A stretch of DNA of 64,000 nucleotides from Streptomyces sp. SID8352 (GTDB taxonomy: Bacteria > Actinomycetota > Actinomycetes > Streptomycetales > Streptomycetaceae). The position numbers and the translations under genes are program-made. The DNA lies in assembly GCF_009862265.1 (NCBI RefSeq), contig NZ_WWGX01000006.1, forward strand, positions 206,605 through 270,604, in the 5' to 3' direction. Below are positions 37,306 to 45,770 of the stretch, in pieces. Position 1 is the stretch's first letter, and each line of letters begins with the position of its first letter. The notes beneath the pieces were generated by a model that saw only the letters and a list, made by a program, of their open reading frames with translations, did not search any database and had not been told where the DNA came from.

Positions 37306-39159
37306 ATGTCAGCCCCTGCACCCCCCAGCCCACCCCGGACCCGGCACTCCGGCCGCTCCGCGCCCACCCCGCTCCTCGTCGTGCTGCCGGCCGCCGCGGC
37401 CGCGGCCGGGGCCGCCTGGGCCGCCGCACCCGGCGCCGCCAAGGGCTGGACCGCCACCCTCGCGGTGACGTCCTGGCTCTGTGTCGCCGTGGTCGTCGGC
37501 ATCGGCTCCCGCCTGATCCGCCGTGCCCACCGCACCGCCGCCGAGCGGACCGCGGAGAACGCCGCGCTCAAGGCGCAGCTCGCCCACGAGAACGCCGGCT
37601 GCCTGCACCTCGCCAACGTCGTCCTGCCCGGCGTCACCCGGCGGCTGCGCGAGGGAGCGGGCGCCGACGAGGCCGTCGCGGGCGCCCCCGCCGTCCCCGG
37701 CCCCCATCTGCGCCAGGTGCTCCAGAGCTACGCCTCCCTCGCCGAGGACGCCGTCCGCCGGACCGGGGACGCCGAGGCCCGCCACCGGACCGCCCAGCAC
37801 GAGCTGTCCCTGATCACCACGGAGCTGGACCACCTCACGGGCCGCACCCTGCCCGGGGCCGTGGCCCGACTGCGCGACGGCACCTCGGCCCAGCACGTAC
37901 TGGCCGAGCTGGACTGGCCGCAGAGCGGCCGACTGCGCGCCCTGTCCGACCTGTTCGTCCGGGAGCTGGCCCACAGCGAGCGGCGCACCGCCGCGGCGCA
38001 GGCCGCCTCCGCCAAGTCCCTCAGCCGCGTCCAGGCCAAGGCCGTCAGCATGCTCGCGGACCTCCGCGAGATGCAGGACCGGCACGGCGAGGACGTCCTC
38101 GGGGACCTGCTCCGCCTCGACCACAGCACCTCCCAGCTCGGCCTGATCACCGACCGCCTGGCCGTGCTGATGGGCGGCCGCGCCAGCCGGGCGTGGAACA
38201 AGCCGATCGTGATGGAGAACATCCTGCGCGGCGCCGTCGGACGCATCGCCGCCTACCGGCGGGTCCGGATGCACTGCTCCACCCGCGCCGCGATCTCCGG
38301 GTACGCCGCCGAGGGCGTGATGCACCTGCTGGCCGAGCTGATGGACAACGCCGCCAACTTCTCGCCGCCCATCGACGAGGTCCATGTCTACGTGGAGGAA
38401 CGTACCGCCGGAATCGTCGTCACCGTCGAGGACAGCGGCCTGCGGATGGCCGACGCCGCGATGCACCACGCCGAGGAGGCCGTCTCCGGACGCTCCACCG
38501 ATCTCGCGCAGCTCCAGGGCACCAGGCTCGGCCTCGCCGTGGTCGGGCGGCTCGCCGCCAAGTACCGCATCGGCGTCAGCTACCGGCCCTCCTCGCGCGG
38601 CGGCACCGGCGTCGTCGTCCTGCTGCCCCCGCAACTCCTCGCCCAGCAGCGGGTACCGGTCCCCGTCGGCGCCGGACGCACCCCCGCCGCGGGCACCCCC
38701 GTCGGCGCCCGCAACCGGGGCACCGGTCCCGTCCCCGCCCCCGGGACCACCCCCGTGCCCGCCCCGGCCGCCGGGCACCTGCCCGTCATCCCCCGCCCGG
38801 CGGCACCGCCGGACAGCGCGCCGCACCCCCTGGAGAGCACGCCGCCCGCCCGGCCGGTGCCGACCGGCCTGCCCGAACAGCAGGACCGGCACCACCGCCC
38901 CGCCACCCCCGGCGGCCTGCCCGTCCGCGCCCCCGGCCGCACGATGGCCGAGGCCGAGCGCGAACGCGGGCAGCAGACCCACGCCGCCCACGACCCCACG
39001 GCCCGGTCCCCCTACCCGGAACCGCACGACCGTGTCCCCGCGCTGCCCCGCGACGCGGGCTCCCGCTTCGGCGCCTACCACCGCGGTCGCCTCTCCGGTG
39101 CCGCCGGCTCCCCGCCCGGGGGGACCCCGCCGGCCACCGAACCGCCCGCCCCGGCCTGA
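37306..39159 (+). CDS. cvnA: Conservon sensor-kinase-like protein CvnA
   Basis: A 617-residue membrane protein. Two N-terminal TM helices (about 22-40 and 49-68) flank a short loop. Residues 75-330 are helical. Residues 330-450 are an HATPase_c domain (N box LLAELMDNAANFSPP, G1 VEDSGLRMA, G2 GTRLGLAVVGRLAAKY). The C-terminal 170 residues are a disordered Pro-rich tail. There is no receiver domain or partner response regulator; it works with CvnB-D. ATG 37306 follows GAGGGA; ATG 37252 in frame is less well supported. It is the first gene of the five-gene conservon. Confidence 0.9.
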   Translation: MSAPAPPSPPRTRHSGRSAPTPLLVVLPAAAAAAGAAWAAAPGAAKGWTATLAVTSWLCVAVVVGIGSRLIRRAHRTAAERTAENAALKAQLAHENAGCLHLANVVLPGVTRRLREGAGADEAVAGAPAVPGPHLRQVLQSYASLAEDAVRRTGDAEARHRTAQHELSLITTELDHLTGRTLPGAVARLRDGTSAQHVLAELDWPQSGRLRALSDLFVRELAHSERRTAAAQAASAKSLSRVQAKAVSMLADLREMQDRHGEDVLGDLLRLDHSTSQLGLITDRLAVLMGGRASRAWNKPIVMENILRGAVGRIAAYRRVRMHCSTRAAISGYAAEGVMHLLAELMDNAANFSPPIDEVHVYVEERTAGIVVTVEDSGLRMADAAMHHAEEAVSGRSTDLAQLQGTRLGLAVVGRLAAKYRIGVSYRPSSRGGTGVVVLLPPQLLAQQRVPVPVGAGRTPAAGTPVGARNRGTGPVPAPGTTPVPAPAAGHLPVIPRPAAPPDSAPHPLESTPPARPVPTGLPEQQDRHHRPATPGGLPVRAPGRTMAEAERERGQQTHAAHDPTARSPYPEPHDRVPALPRDAGSRFGAYHRGRLSGAAGSPPGGTPPATEPPAPA

Positions 39160-39217
39160 GGGCCGTCCCCCGGAGCCCTCGCATCCTTCGCGCTCGTGAG
39201 AATGGAGGACCGGGCCG

Positions 39218-39667
39218 GTGACCGCCCCGCGCACCACCGTCCCACCACCCGTCATGCAGACCACCGACAACAGCCTCACCTGGCTCCTGCAGAACCTGCT
39301 CGACCGCACACCCGACACCCGCCACGCCCTGGTCCTGTCCCGGGACGGCCTCAAACTCTGCTGGAGCGAACACCTCGCCCTAGACCAGGCCGACCAGCTC
39401 TCCGCCATCTGTTCCGGCATCCAGGCCCTCGCCCAGGGCGCCTCCGTGGAGTTCGGCAACGGCACCGGCGGGGTCCGGCACTCCATGACCGAGTTCCACG
39501 GCGGCCTGCTCTTCATCGTCGAGGCCGGACAGGGCGCGCACCTCGCCGTCATCGCCGCCGAGGACGCCGACCCCGGCGTCGTCGGCCACCAGATGACCGA
39601 ACTGGTCGACCAGATCGGGGACCACCTGCGCGCCGAACCCCGCCACGCCCGGAGCACCTCCACGTGA
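39218..39667 (+). CDS. cvnB: Conservon roadblock/LC7 protein CvnB
   Basis: A 149-residue roadblock/LC7-domain protein (LTWLLQNLLDRTPDTRHALV, then SRDGLKLCWSE and LLFIVEAGQGAHLAVIAAE). Members act as GTPase-activating or scaffold partners of the MglA/Ras-like GTPase, here CvnD. The N-terminal 17 residues are a short extension. GTG 39218 follows GGAGGA. Its stop overlaps the start of cvnC by 4 bp, so the two are translationally coupled. Cytosolic. Confidence 0.92.
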   Translation: MTAPRTTVPPPVMQTTDNSLTWLLQNLLDRTPDTRHALVLSRDGLKLCWSEHLALDQADQLSAICSGIQALAQGASVEFGNGTGGVRHSMTEFHGGLLFIVEAGQGAHLAVIAAEDADPGVVGHQMTELVDQIGDHLRAEPRHARSTST

Positions 39668-40020
39668 CCCGCAGACCCGTGGACACCGGCGAGCCCCAGC
39701 GGCTCTACACGGTCACCGGCGGACGCAGCCGCGCCGACGACGCCTTCGACCTCGTCACCCTGGTGGTCAGCGAATGCGCGCCCACGGCCGGCATGCAGTC
39801 CGAGCACGCCGAGATCCTCGACCTGTGCCGCCACCCGACGGCCGTCGTCGAGGTCGCCGCGGAACTCGGACTGCCGATCACCGTCATCCGCATCCTCCTC
39901 GGCGACCTGCTCGCCATGGGCACCATCACCGCCCGCCATCCACGCCTGGGGCAGTCCGTCGCGTCGCACCCCGATATCGACCTCCTCAAGGAAGTGCTCC
40001 ATGGGCTCCGCAACCTCTGA
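39664..40020 (+). CDS. cvnC: Conservon DUF742 protein CvnC
   Basis: A 118-residue DUF742 protein with a winged-helix-like centre: FDLVTLVVSECAPTAGMQSE, AVVEVAAELGLPITVIRILL and GDLLAMGTITARHP. The C-terminal end HPDIDLLKEVLHGLRNL is characteristic of the family. In conservons CvnC proteins associate with CvnA, CvnB and CvnD at the membrane. It starts with GTG overlapping the cvnB stop (GTGA) and overlaps the cvnD start by 20 bp. Confidence 0.92.
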   Translation: MTRRPVDTGEPQRLYTVTGGRSRADDAFDLVTLVVSECAPTAGMQSEHAEILDLCRHPTAVVEVAAELGLPITVIRILLGDLLAMGTITARHPRLGQSVASHPDIDLLKEVLHGLRNL

Positions 40021-40627
40021 GAACCGGGGAACCGCCGGCGGCCGCACGCCCCTCACCGACGCCGCCGAGACCGGACTGAAGATCGTCGTCGTGGGCGGCT
40101 TCGGCGTCGGCAAGACCACCCTGGTCCGCTCCGTCAGCGAGATCCGCCCCCTGAACACCGAGGAGGTGATGACCCAGGCCGGGGTCGGCGTCGACGACAC
40201 CGGCGGCCTCACCGCCAAGACCACCACCACCGTCGCCTTCGACTTCGGGCGCATCAGTCTCAACGACCGGATGGTGCTCTACCTCTTCGGCGCCCCCGGC
40301 CAGGAGCGCTTCTGGTTCCTGTGGGACCGTCTCTTCTCCGGCACCCTCGGCGCCGTCGTCCTCGTCGACACCCGCCGGATGGACGACTCCTGGTACGCGA
40401 TAGACCGGCTGGAACACCACCGCACCCCCTTCGTGGTCGCGGTCAACCGCTTCGACGGGGACCTCGCCCGCCACCCCCTCGACGAGATCCGCCGGGCACT
40501 CGCCCTGCCCGACCACGTCCCCCTGATCGACTGCGACGCGCGGGTGCGTGCCTCCGGCAAGAACGTCCTGGTCACCCTCGTGGACCACCTCTACCAACAG
40601 GCCCTCGCGCAGGAGAGCGCATCGTGA
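40001..40627 (+). CDS. cvnD: Conservon Ras-like GTPase CvnD
   Basis: A 208-residue ATP/GTP-binding protein. The P-loop is GGFGVGKTTL, G3 is FGAPGQERF and G4 is AVNRFDG (Arg in place of the usual Lys of NKxD, as is typical of CvnD). It belongs to the DUF815-like/MglA branch that acts as a molecular switch for the conservon. Its start lies inside cvnC, and its stop overlaps the P450 start by 4 bp, so all five genes form one coupled operon. Confidence 0.92.
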   Translation: MGSATSENRGTAGGRTPLTDAAETGLKIVVVGGFGVGKTTLVRSVSEIRPLNTEEVMTQAGVGVDDTGGLTAKTTTTVAFDFGRISLNDRMVLYLFGAPGQERFWFLWDRLFSGTLGAVVLVDTRRMDDSWYAIDRLEHHRTPFVVAVNRFDGDLARHPLDEIRRALALPDHVPLIDCDARVRASGKNVLVTLVDHLYQQALAQESAS

Positions 40628-41889
40628 CCGACACCCGTCCCGCCCCCGCGGGTTCCGCCGCCCCGGAGTGCCCCGCCCACCGCGACGCCGTGCACCTCGC
40701 CGGACTGGAGTACCAGCAGACACCGTCCGAGCTGTACCGCGACCTGCGCGCCCGGCACGGCACCGTCGCCCCCGTGCTCCTCGACGGCGGCATCCCCGCC
40801 TGGCTGGTCCTCGGCTACACCGAGGTCAGCTATGTCACCGGCCACGACGAGCTGTTCGCCCGCGACTCCCGCCGCTGGAACCAGTGGGACTCCATCCCCG
40901 CCGACTGGCCCCTCCTGCCCTATGTCGGCCACCAGCCGTCGGTGCTGTTCGCCGAGGGCGAGGAGCACCGGCGGCGGGCCGGTGTGATCACCCGCGCCCT
41001 CGCGGTCGTCGACCAGTTCGAGCTGGCCCGCGACTGCCGCCACCTCGCCGACCGGCTCATCGCCGCCTTCGCCGGCAGCGGGCAGGCCGAGCTGATGGGC
41101 GACTACGCGCACGCCCTGCCGATGCGCGCCGCCGTCCGCATCTGCGGCATGCCGCACGGCGGCGCCGACACCCGGCAACTCGTCGACGACCTGCGGATCT
41201 CCCTGGACGCCGCCGACGGCGACGACCCCGTGGCCGCCTACACCCGTGTCGGCGAGCGCATCCACCGGCTGGTCCGGGAGAAGCGGGAGCGGCCCGGCCC
41301 CGACGTCACCTCCCGGATGCTGACCCACCCGGCGGGACTCACCGACGAGGAGATCGTCCAGGACCTCATCTCCGTGATCGCCGCCGCCCAGCAGCCAACC
41401 GCCAACTGGATCGGCAACACCCTGCGCCTGCTGCTCACCGACGAACGCTTCGCGCTCAACGTCTCGGGCGGCAGGCTCAGCGTCGGTGAGGCCCTCAACG
41501 AGGTGCTGTGGCTGGACACCCCGACCCAGAACTTCATCGGCCGCTGGGCCGTGCACGACACCCAGCTCGGCGGGCGGCAGATCCGGGCGGGCGACTGCCT
41601 CGTCCTCGGCCTGGCCGCGGCCAACACCGATCCGCAGATCTGGCCCGAGGCGCACGTCGGCGCGGAGAACTCCTCCCACCTCTCCTTCAGCAACGGCGAG
41701 CACCGCTGCCCCTACCCGGCCCCGCTGCTCGCGGACGTCATCGCGCGCACCGCCGTCGAGACGCTGCTGGAGCGTCTGCCCGATCTGGTGCTGGCGGTGG
41801 AGCCGGGGGAGCTGACCTGGCGTCCCTCCATCTGGATGCGCGGTCTGGCGGCCCTCCCCGCCCGGTTCACCCCGTCGGTGGTCGCCTGA
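40624..41889 (+). CDS. Conservon cytochrome P450, CYP157-like, lacking EXXR
   Basis: A 421-residue P450 coupled by GTGA overlap to cvnD. The heme-Cys loop is FSNGEHRCPYPAPLLADVIA, in which the usual FxxGxxxCxG ends C-Pro. The K-helix motif EXXR is replaced by NEVLWLDTP (Glu-Val-Leu-Trp), so the normally invariant Arg is missing. The I-helix AGxxT region reads AAQQPTAN. CYP157 members found in conservons are known to lack EXXR (E-Q-S-L-W in CYP157C1), which fits. Redox partner and substrate unknown. Catalytic activity may be atypical. Confidence 0.88.
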   Translation: MTDTRPAPAGSAAPECPAHRDAVHLAGLEYQQTPSELYRDLRARHGTVAPVLLDGGIPAWLVLGYTEVSYVTGHDELFARDSRRWNQWDSIPADWPLLPYVGHQPSVLFAEGEEHRRRAGVITRALAVVDQFELARDCRHLADRLIAAFAGSGQAELMGDYAHALPMRAAVRICGMPHGGADTRQLVDDLRISLDAADGDDPVAAYTRVGERIHRLVREKRERPGPDVTSRMLTHPAGLTDEEIVQDLISVIAAAQQPTANWIGNTLRLLLTDERFALNVSGGRLSVGEALNEVLWLDTPTQNFIGRWAVHDTQLGGRQIRAGDCLVLGLAAANTDPQIWPEAHVGAENSSHLSFSNGEHRCPYPAPLLADVIARTAVETLLERLPDLVLAVEPGELTWRPSIWMRGLAALPARFTPSVVA

Positions 41890-41906
41890 TCCCCCGGCCC
41901 CCGCCG

Positions 41907-41948
41907 CCCGGTCCGGCGGTCCCGTCCCCCGGTCCGGCGGTCACGTCC
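41907..41948. repeat. 21-bp tandem duplication between convergent P450 genes
   Basis: Two adjacent 21-bp units beginning CCCGGTCCGGCGGTC, one mismatch apart (41907-41927, 41928-41948). Each can fold into a small CCGCC/GGCGG-type hairpin and may terminate transcription from both sides. Confidence 0.65.
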
Positions 41949-42001
41949 CCCGTGCCGGTGAAGCGGCGCGCACCGGTCCGAGCGCGGGGGCCGACCGGGG
42001 T

Positions 42002-43231
42002 TCAGGCCGTGCCGGGGGTGAACCGCACCGGCAGGGTGTGCGGGCCCCTGGTGAACACCCCGCGCACCGTCACCGCAGCCCCCTCGGCGAGCCGTACGTC
42101 CGGCATCGCGTCCAGCAGATGACCGACCCCAGTCTCCACCTCGGCCTTCGCCAGCAGCGCCCCGACGCAGAAATGCCGTCCCAGGGCGAACGCCAGATGG
42201 TCGGCGGCGGCCGAGAAGGCGGTCGTCGTGGTGAGGTCGTCCCGGAACACGTCGAAGCGGTCGGGTTCCCGGTAGCGGCGCTCGTCGCGGTTGGCCGCGC
42301 CGATCAGACAGGTGACGGTGGCACCGGCCGGGATGGTGCCACCGGCGATCGACACCTCGGTCGCCGTCTGGCGCATGATCATGTGCACCGGCGGCGACCA
42401 GCGGAGCGTCTCGGCGAACGCCCGGGCTATCAGTGTCCGGTCGGCGCGCACCGCGGCCAGTTGGTCCGGGTGCGCCAGCAGATTGGCGAAGATGCCGGAG
42501 ATGGCCTTGTCCGTCGTCTCGCCGCCCGCCGACAGCAGCAGGCTGCAGAACGCCTTGATCTCCTCGTCGCTCATCCGCACGCCGTCTATCTCGGCGGCGC
42601 ACAGCGTCGAGAGCAGATCGTCCCCCGGGTTCCTCCGGCGCTCCTGGATGACGGGGACCATGTACTCGGCGAACTCCACCCGGGTGCGCAGCCCGGCGGC
42701 CGCGACCTCGGGATCGCCGGAGAGGTTGCCCAGGAAGGCGACGATCGAGGTGTACCAGCGGTGGAACCGCTCGTACTCGGCCTTGTCCAGGCCCAGCATC
42801 TCGGCGATGACGTTGACCGGGAAGCGGGTCGCGTAGTCACCGACGAGGTCGGCCCGGCCGGTGTTCCGGAAGGCGTCTATCAGCTCCCGTGAGTTCCGCT
42901 CGATCACGGGCATGAACCGGTCCCGCAGCTCCGACCCGCGGAACGCGGGTGCGACCAGCGCGCGCCGCACCGAGTGCGCGCGCCCGCTCAACTGGAGGAT
43001 CGTCCGGCCGTGCACGGGTTCCAGCTGCCAGTCGTAGTTCTCCGTGGTGAACTCGCCGTCGCGGTCCTTGAAGACGCGTTCCACGTCCTCGTAGCGCGAG
43101 ACGATCCAGCTCCGGGTTGCTTCGTGCCAGAAGAGGGGGGCGCTGTCCCGCATCACGCGGTACGCCGGGTAGGGGTCGGCCCCGAACTCGGGGGAGAGGA
43201 TGTCGATGGCCCGCCGCGTGTTGGTGGACAT
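42002..43231 (-). CDS. Cytochrome P450 with canonical motifs
   Basis: A 409-residue soluble P450. The I-helix is LLLSAGGETTDKAIS, the EXXR is ETLRWSPP, and the heme loop is FALGRHFCVGALLA. It is a complete class I bacterial P450 that needs ferredoxin and a reductase. It converges on the conservon P450 gene with 112 bp between stops. Conservons are often accompanied by a second P450 (CYP154/156), so a functional pairing with the EXXR-less P450 is plausible. ATG 43231 follows GAGGAG. Substrate unknown. Confidence 0.9.
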   Translation of the reverse strand: MSTNTRRAIDILSPEFGADPYPAYRVMRDSAPLFWHEATRSWIVSRYEDVERVFKDRDGEFTTENYDWQLEPVHGRTILQLSGRAHSVRRALVAPAFRGSELRDRFMPVIERNSRELIDAFRNTGRADLVGDYATRFPVNVIAEMLGLDKAEYERFHRWYTSIVAFLGNLSGDPEVAAAGLRTRVEFAEYMVPVIQERRRNPGDDLLSTLCAAEIDGVRMSDEEIKAFCSLLLSAGGETTDKAISGIFANLLAHPDQLAAVRADRTLIARAFAETLRWSPPVHMIMRQTATEVSIAGGTIPAGATVTCLIGAANRDERRYREPDRFDVFRDDLTTTTAFSAAADHLAFALGRHFCVGALLAKAEVETGVGHLLDAMPDVRLAEGAAVTVRGVFTRGPHTLPVRFTPGTA

Positions 43232-43680
43232 GGTGCTCCTCGGTCGACAACGGCCTTTACAGGACAGGGTATTGACGACCCGTCGGATCGGACAGACCGC
43301 GCGCGGCGCCTTGTACGCGCACGCCGGTGGCGCGGGAGGGCGCACGGGGCGGGTGGGGCCCCGGCGGCGTCCGGGCCGTGCGACCGGCCGCCGCCGCGGA
43401 CCGGCCGGCCGGTCGGCGGCCCGCCTTCCGGGGCGCCTCCGGACCGGCTCGGAGGTGCCTCTTCCGCCGCCCGGGCGGGTGTCCCGGGCGGTGCGCGGGG
43501 CGGGATCGGGGGCGGGACGGCACCCCGTGCGGCCGGGAGGTGTGGAGCGGCGGTCGTCGGGTACTCGCTGATTCGGATGGTGTGGGTACATGGCGGCACG
43601 GCAAGGGACGGCCGTGCCGCCACCCGCACCCCGACGCCGGTCCGGGGGCGTTGTCAGTGGCGGGTGCGACGCTGGTCGGC
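43232..43680. other. Intergenic region between divergent P450 and small-protein genes
   Basis: No gene recognised. Near the P450 start, the minus strand carries GTCAAT, 9 bp, then CTGTAAAGG (about 43255-43280), a loose -35/-10-like region with unusually short spacing. TTGTCA at 43651 may belong to the small gene at 43681. Confidence 0.35.
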
Positions 43681-43947
43681 ATGGATGAGGCGGAGTTCAT
43701 GCGGGGCCGGGTGTACGGCGCCGACCACGACGATCCGGGGCCACGGGCCAGGCGGAGCTACGCCCAGCTGATCGGCGGCCCGCTGGACGGCCTGCTCCTG
43801 GACATCACGCAGACACCCGAGGAGGAACGGGGCGGAGGGGTGTCGCTGGTGACGGAACTGGGCCGCTACGGGCCGGGAGGCCGGGCCGCGTACGCTCCCC
43901 GGCCGGGCGATCCGGGCCGTTTCGACTGGCGCGGGGACACGCCTTGA
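43681..43947 (+). CDS. Small conserved hypothetical protein
   Basis: An 88-residue soluble acidic protein (MDEAEFMRGRVYGADHDDPG). The core SYAQLIGGPLDGLLLDIT resembles a motif found in many short Streptomyces proteins of unknown function. No ribosome-binding site precedes ATG 43681, so it may be leaderless. It stands alone between the P450 promoter region and a repeat-rich gap. Confidence 0.6.
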   Translation: MDEAEFMRGRVYGADHDDPGPRARRSYAQLIGGPLDGLLLDITQTPEEERGGGVSLVTELGRYGPGGRAAYAPRPGDPGRFDWRGDTP

Positions 43948-44380
<433 letters not shown>

Positions 44381-45343
44381 TCAGCGGCCCGTGCCGAAGT
44401 CCTGGGTCCACCAGGGCCCGCCGTCCCCCATGCGCACACCGACGCCCAGTTCCTCGAAGGAGCAGTTGAGGATGTTCGCGCGGTGGCCCGGGCTGTCCAT
44501 CCAGGCCGCCATCACCGAGGTGGCGTCGGCCTGCCCCCGGGCTATGTTCTCGCCCAGCGCGGCCCACTCGTAGCCGGCGGCCCCGACCCGGTCGGCCATG
44601 GTCGAACCGTCGGGTCCGGTGTGGGACATCACGCCGCTCGCGGCCATCACGCCGCTGTGCGCGTCGGCGGCCCGGGCCAGCCGTCCGTTCGCCGTGACCG
44701 GTGCGCAGCCGGCCCTGGCGCGTTCCTCGTTGACCAGGACCAGCACCCGTTCCCCGGCACGGTCCGCCCCGTCCCGGGCCTCCGATCCGGTGCCGGAGCC
44801 CGTCCCCGGTCTGCCCTCCGACCCGCCTCCGCTCCCGGCTCCGTCGACGGGGCCCCCATTTCCCCCGCCGCTCGCCGGTGGAGCGGACGGCCGTCGGGAG
44901 GGCGGCGCGTACGCGCCCGGCGGAGCGGCTCCGCCGGTGGCCGACGGGCGCGCCCCAGGGTCGCCGCCGGGTGTGCCGACAGGAGAGGGCTTCGCCCCGG
45001 GGGAGGGGGCTCCGCCCGGTGAGCCCGCGCCTCCGTCACCCTTGTCCTTGCCCCCGCTCGCGCTCCCGTCCGCGCCGGACGCCGACGCACCCGGCCGCGG
45101 GGACGGCGGGACCGGGGCCGCCGTGGCGTCCCGGCCGCCGACGGTGCCCGGCGCCCCGGCGACGGCGTCCGCGGTGACCCACTCCGCCGGACCGCCGCCC
45201 CCGTCCCGGGTCACGGCCAGGGTGAGCGCGGCGCCCGTCGCGACGACGGCGGCGCTCAGTGCCAGCGCGGTCCCGCGCCGTCCCGGCCGCCGCCTCGGGC
45301 GCGCGTGGGAACGGGACGGGCGGACGGCTCTGCGGGAACCCAT
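44381..45343 (-). CDS. CAP-domain (SCP/PR1) protein, membrane-anchored
   Basis: A 320-residue protein. A cationic N-terminus (1-25, RSHARPRRRPGRRG) precedes a single hydrophobic anchor (about 26-45, TALALSAAVVATGAALTLAV). A 155-residue disordered Gly/Ser/Pro/Ala linker follows. The CAP domain spans about 205-320 with VLVLVNEERARAGCAPVTAN, MSHTGPDGSTMADRV, LGENIARGQADATSVMAAWM and SPGHRANILNCSFEELGVG. Such domains are common in secreted actinobacterial proteins of unclear function. ATG 45343 has GAGGTG upstream. A hexamer repeat follows the stop. Confidence 0.85.
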   Translation of the reverse strand: MGSRRAVRPSRSHARPRRRPGRRGTALALSAAVVATGAALTLAVTRDGGGGPAEWVTADAVAGAPGTVGGRDATAAPVPPSPRPGASASGADGSASGGKDKGDGGAGSPGGAPSPGAKPSPVGTPGGDPGARPSATGGAAPPGAYAPPSRRPSAPPASGGGNGGPVDGAGSGGGSEGRPGTGSGTGSEARDGADRAGERVLVLVNEERARAGCAPVTANGRLARAADAHSGVMAASGVMSHTGPDGSTMADRVGAAGYEWAALGENIARGQADATSVMAAWMDSPGHRANILNCSFEELGVGVRMGDGGPWWTQDFGTGR

Positions 45344-45770
45344 GCGACGGACACCTCGGCTCGACGGACGGCGGGGGACGGGGGTGCGGGCGGGAAACGG
45401 GCGACGGGAAGGGACGAAGGGGCAGCGCTGAGGAGGGGGGTATGGGCGTTGCGCCGAGGGAGAGACGGACGGGGGGCGGGGGAGAGACGGACGGGGGCGG
45501 GGACGGGAGGGACGCGGGGGACCCCGGTGGACGCGGACGCGCCCACCGGGACCGTGGGGGGTTGCCGAGAGCCTAGGACGGGCACCGTGCCGATACGGCT
45601 TCCACGGGGCGTTCTTCAAGGAGCCTTAAGAAAGACGCCAAGGTCCGCTGAGGAACGCCGGGACAAAAGGGGGCACAGGTCACACCGGGCGAGTGGCCCG
45701 CCTCATATGGCGTACCGGCGGCGCCGACGACACCATGTCCTTGTCACCGGCAGGGCTGAAGGGATCGACA
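45344..45770. other. Intergenic region upstream of pyruvate carboxylase
   Basis: No gene. It holds an imperfect hairpin at 45608-45639 (GGCGTTCTTCAAGG pairing with CCTTAAGAA...ACGCC), AT-rich for this genome. This may be part of the pyc promoter or leader. CCTAGGAC near 45573 is a possible -10 element. Confidence 0.4.
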
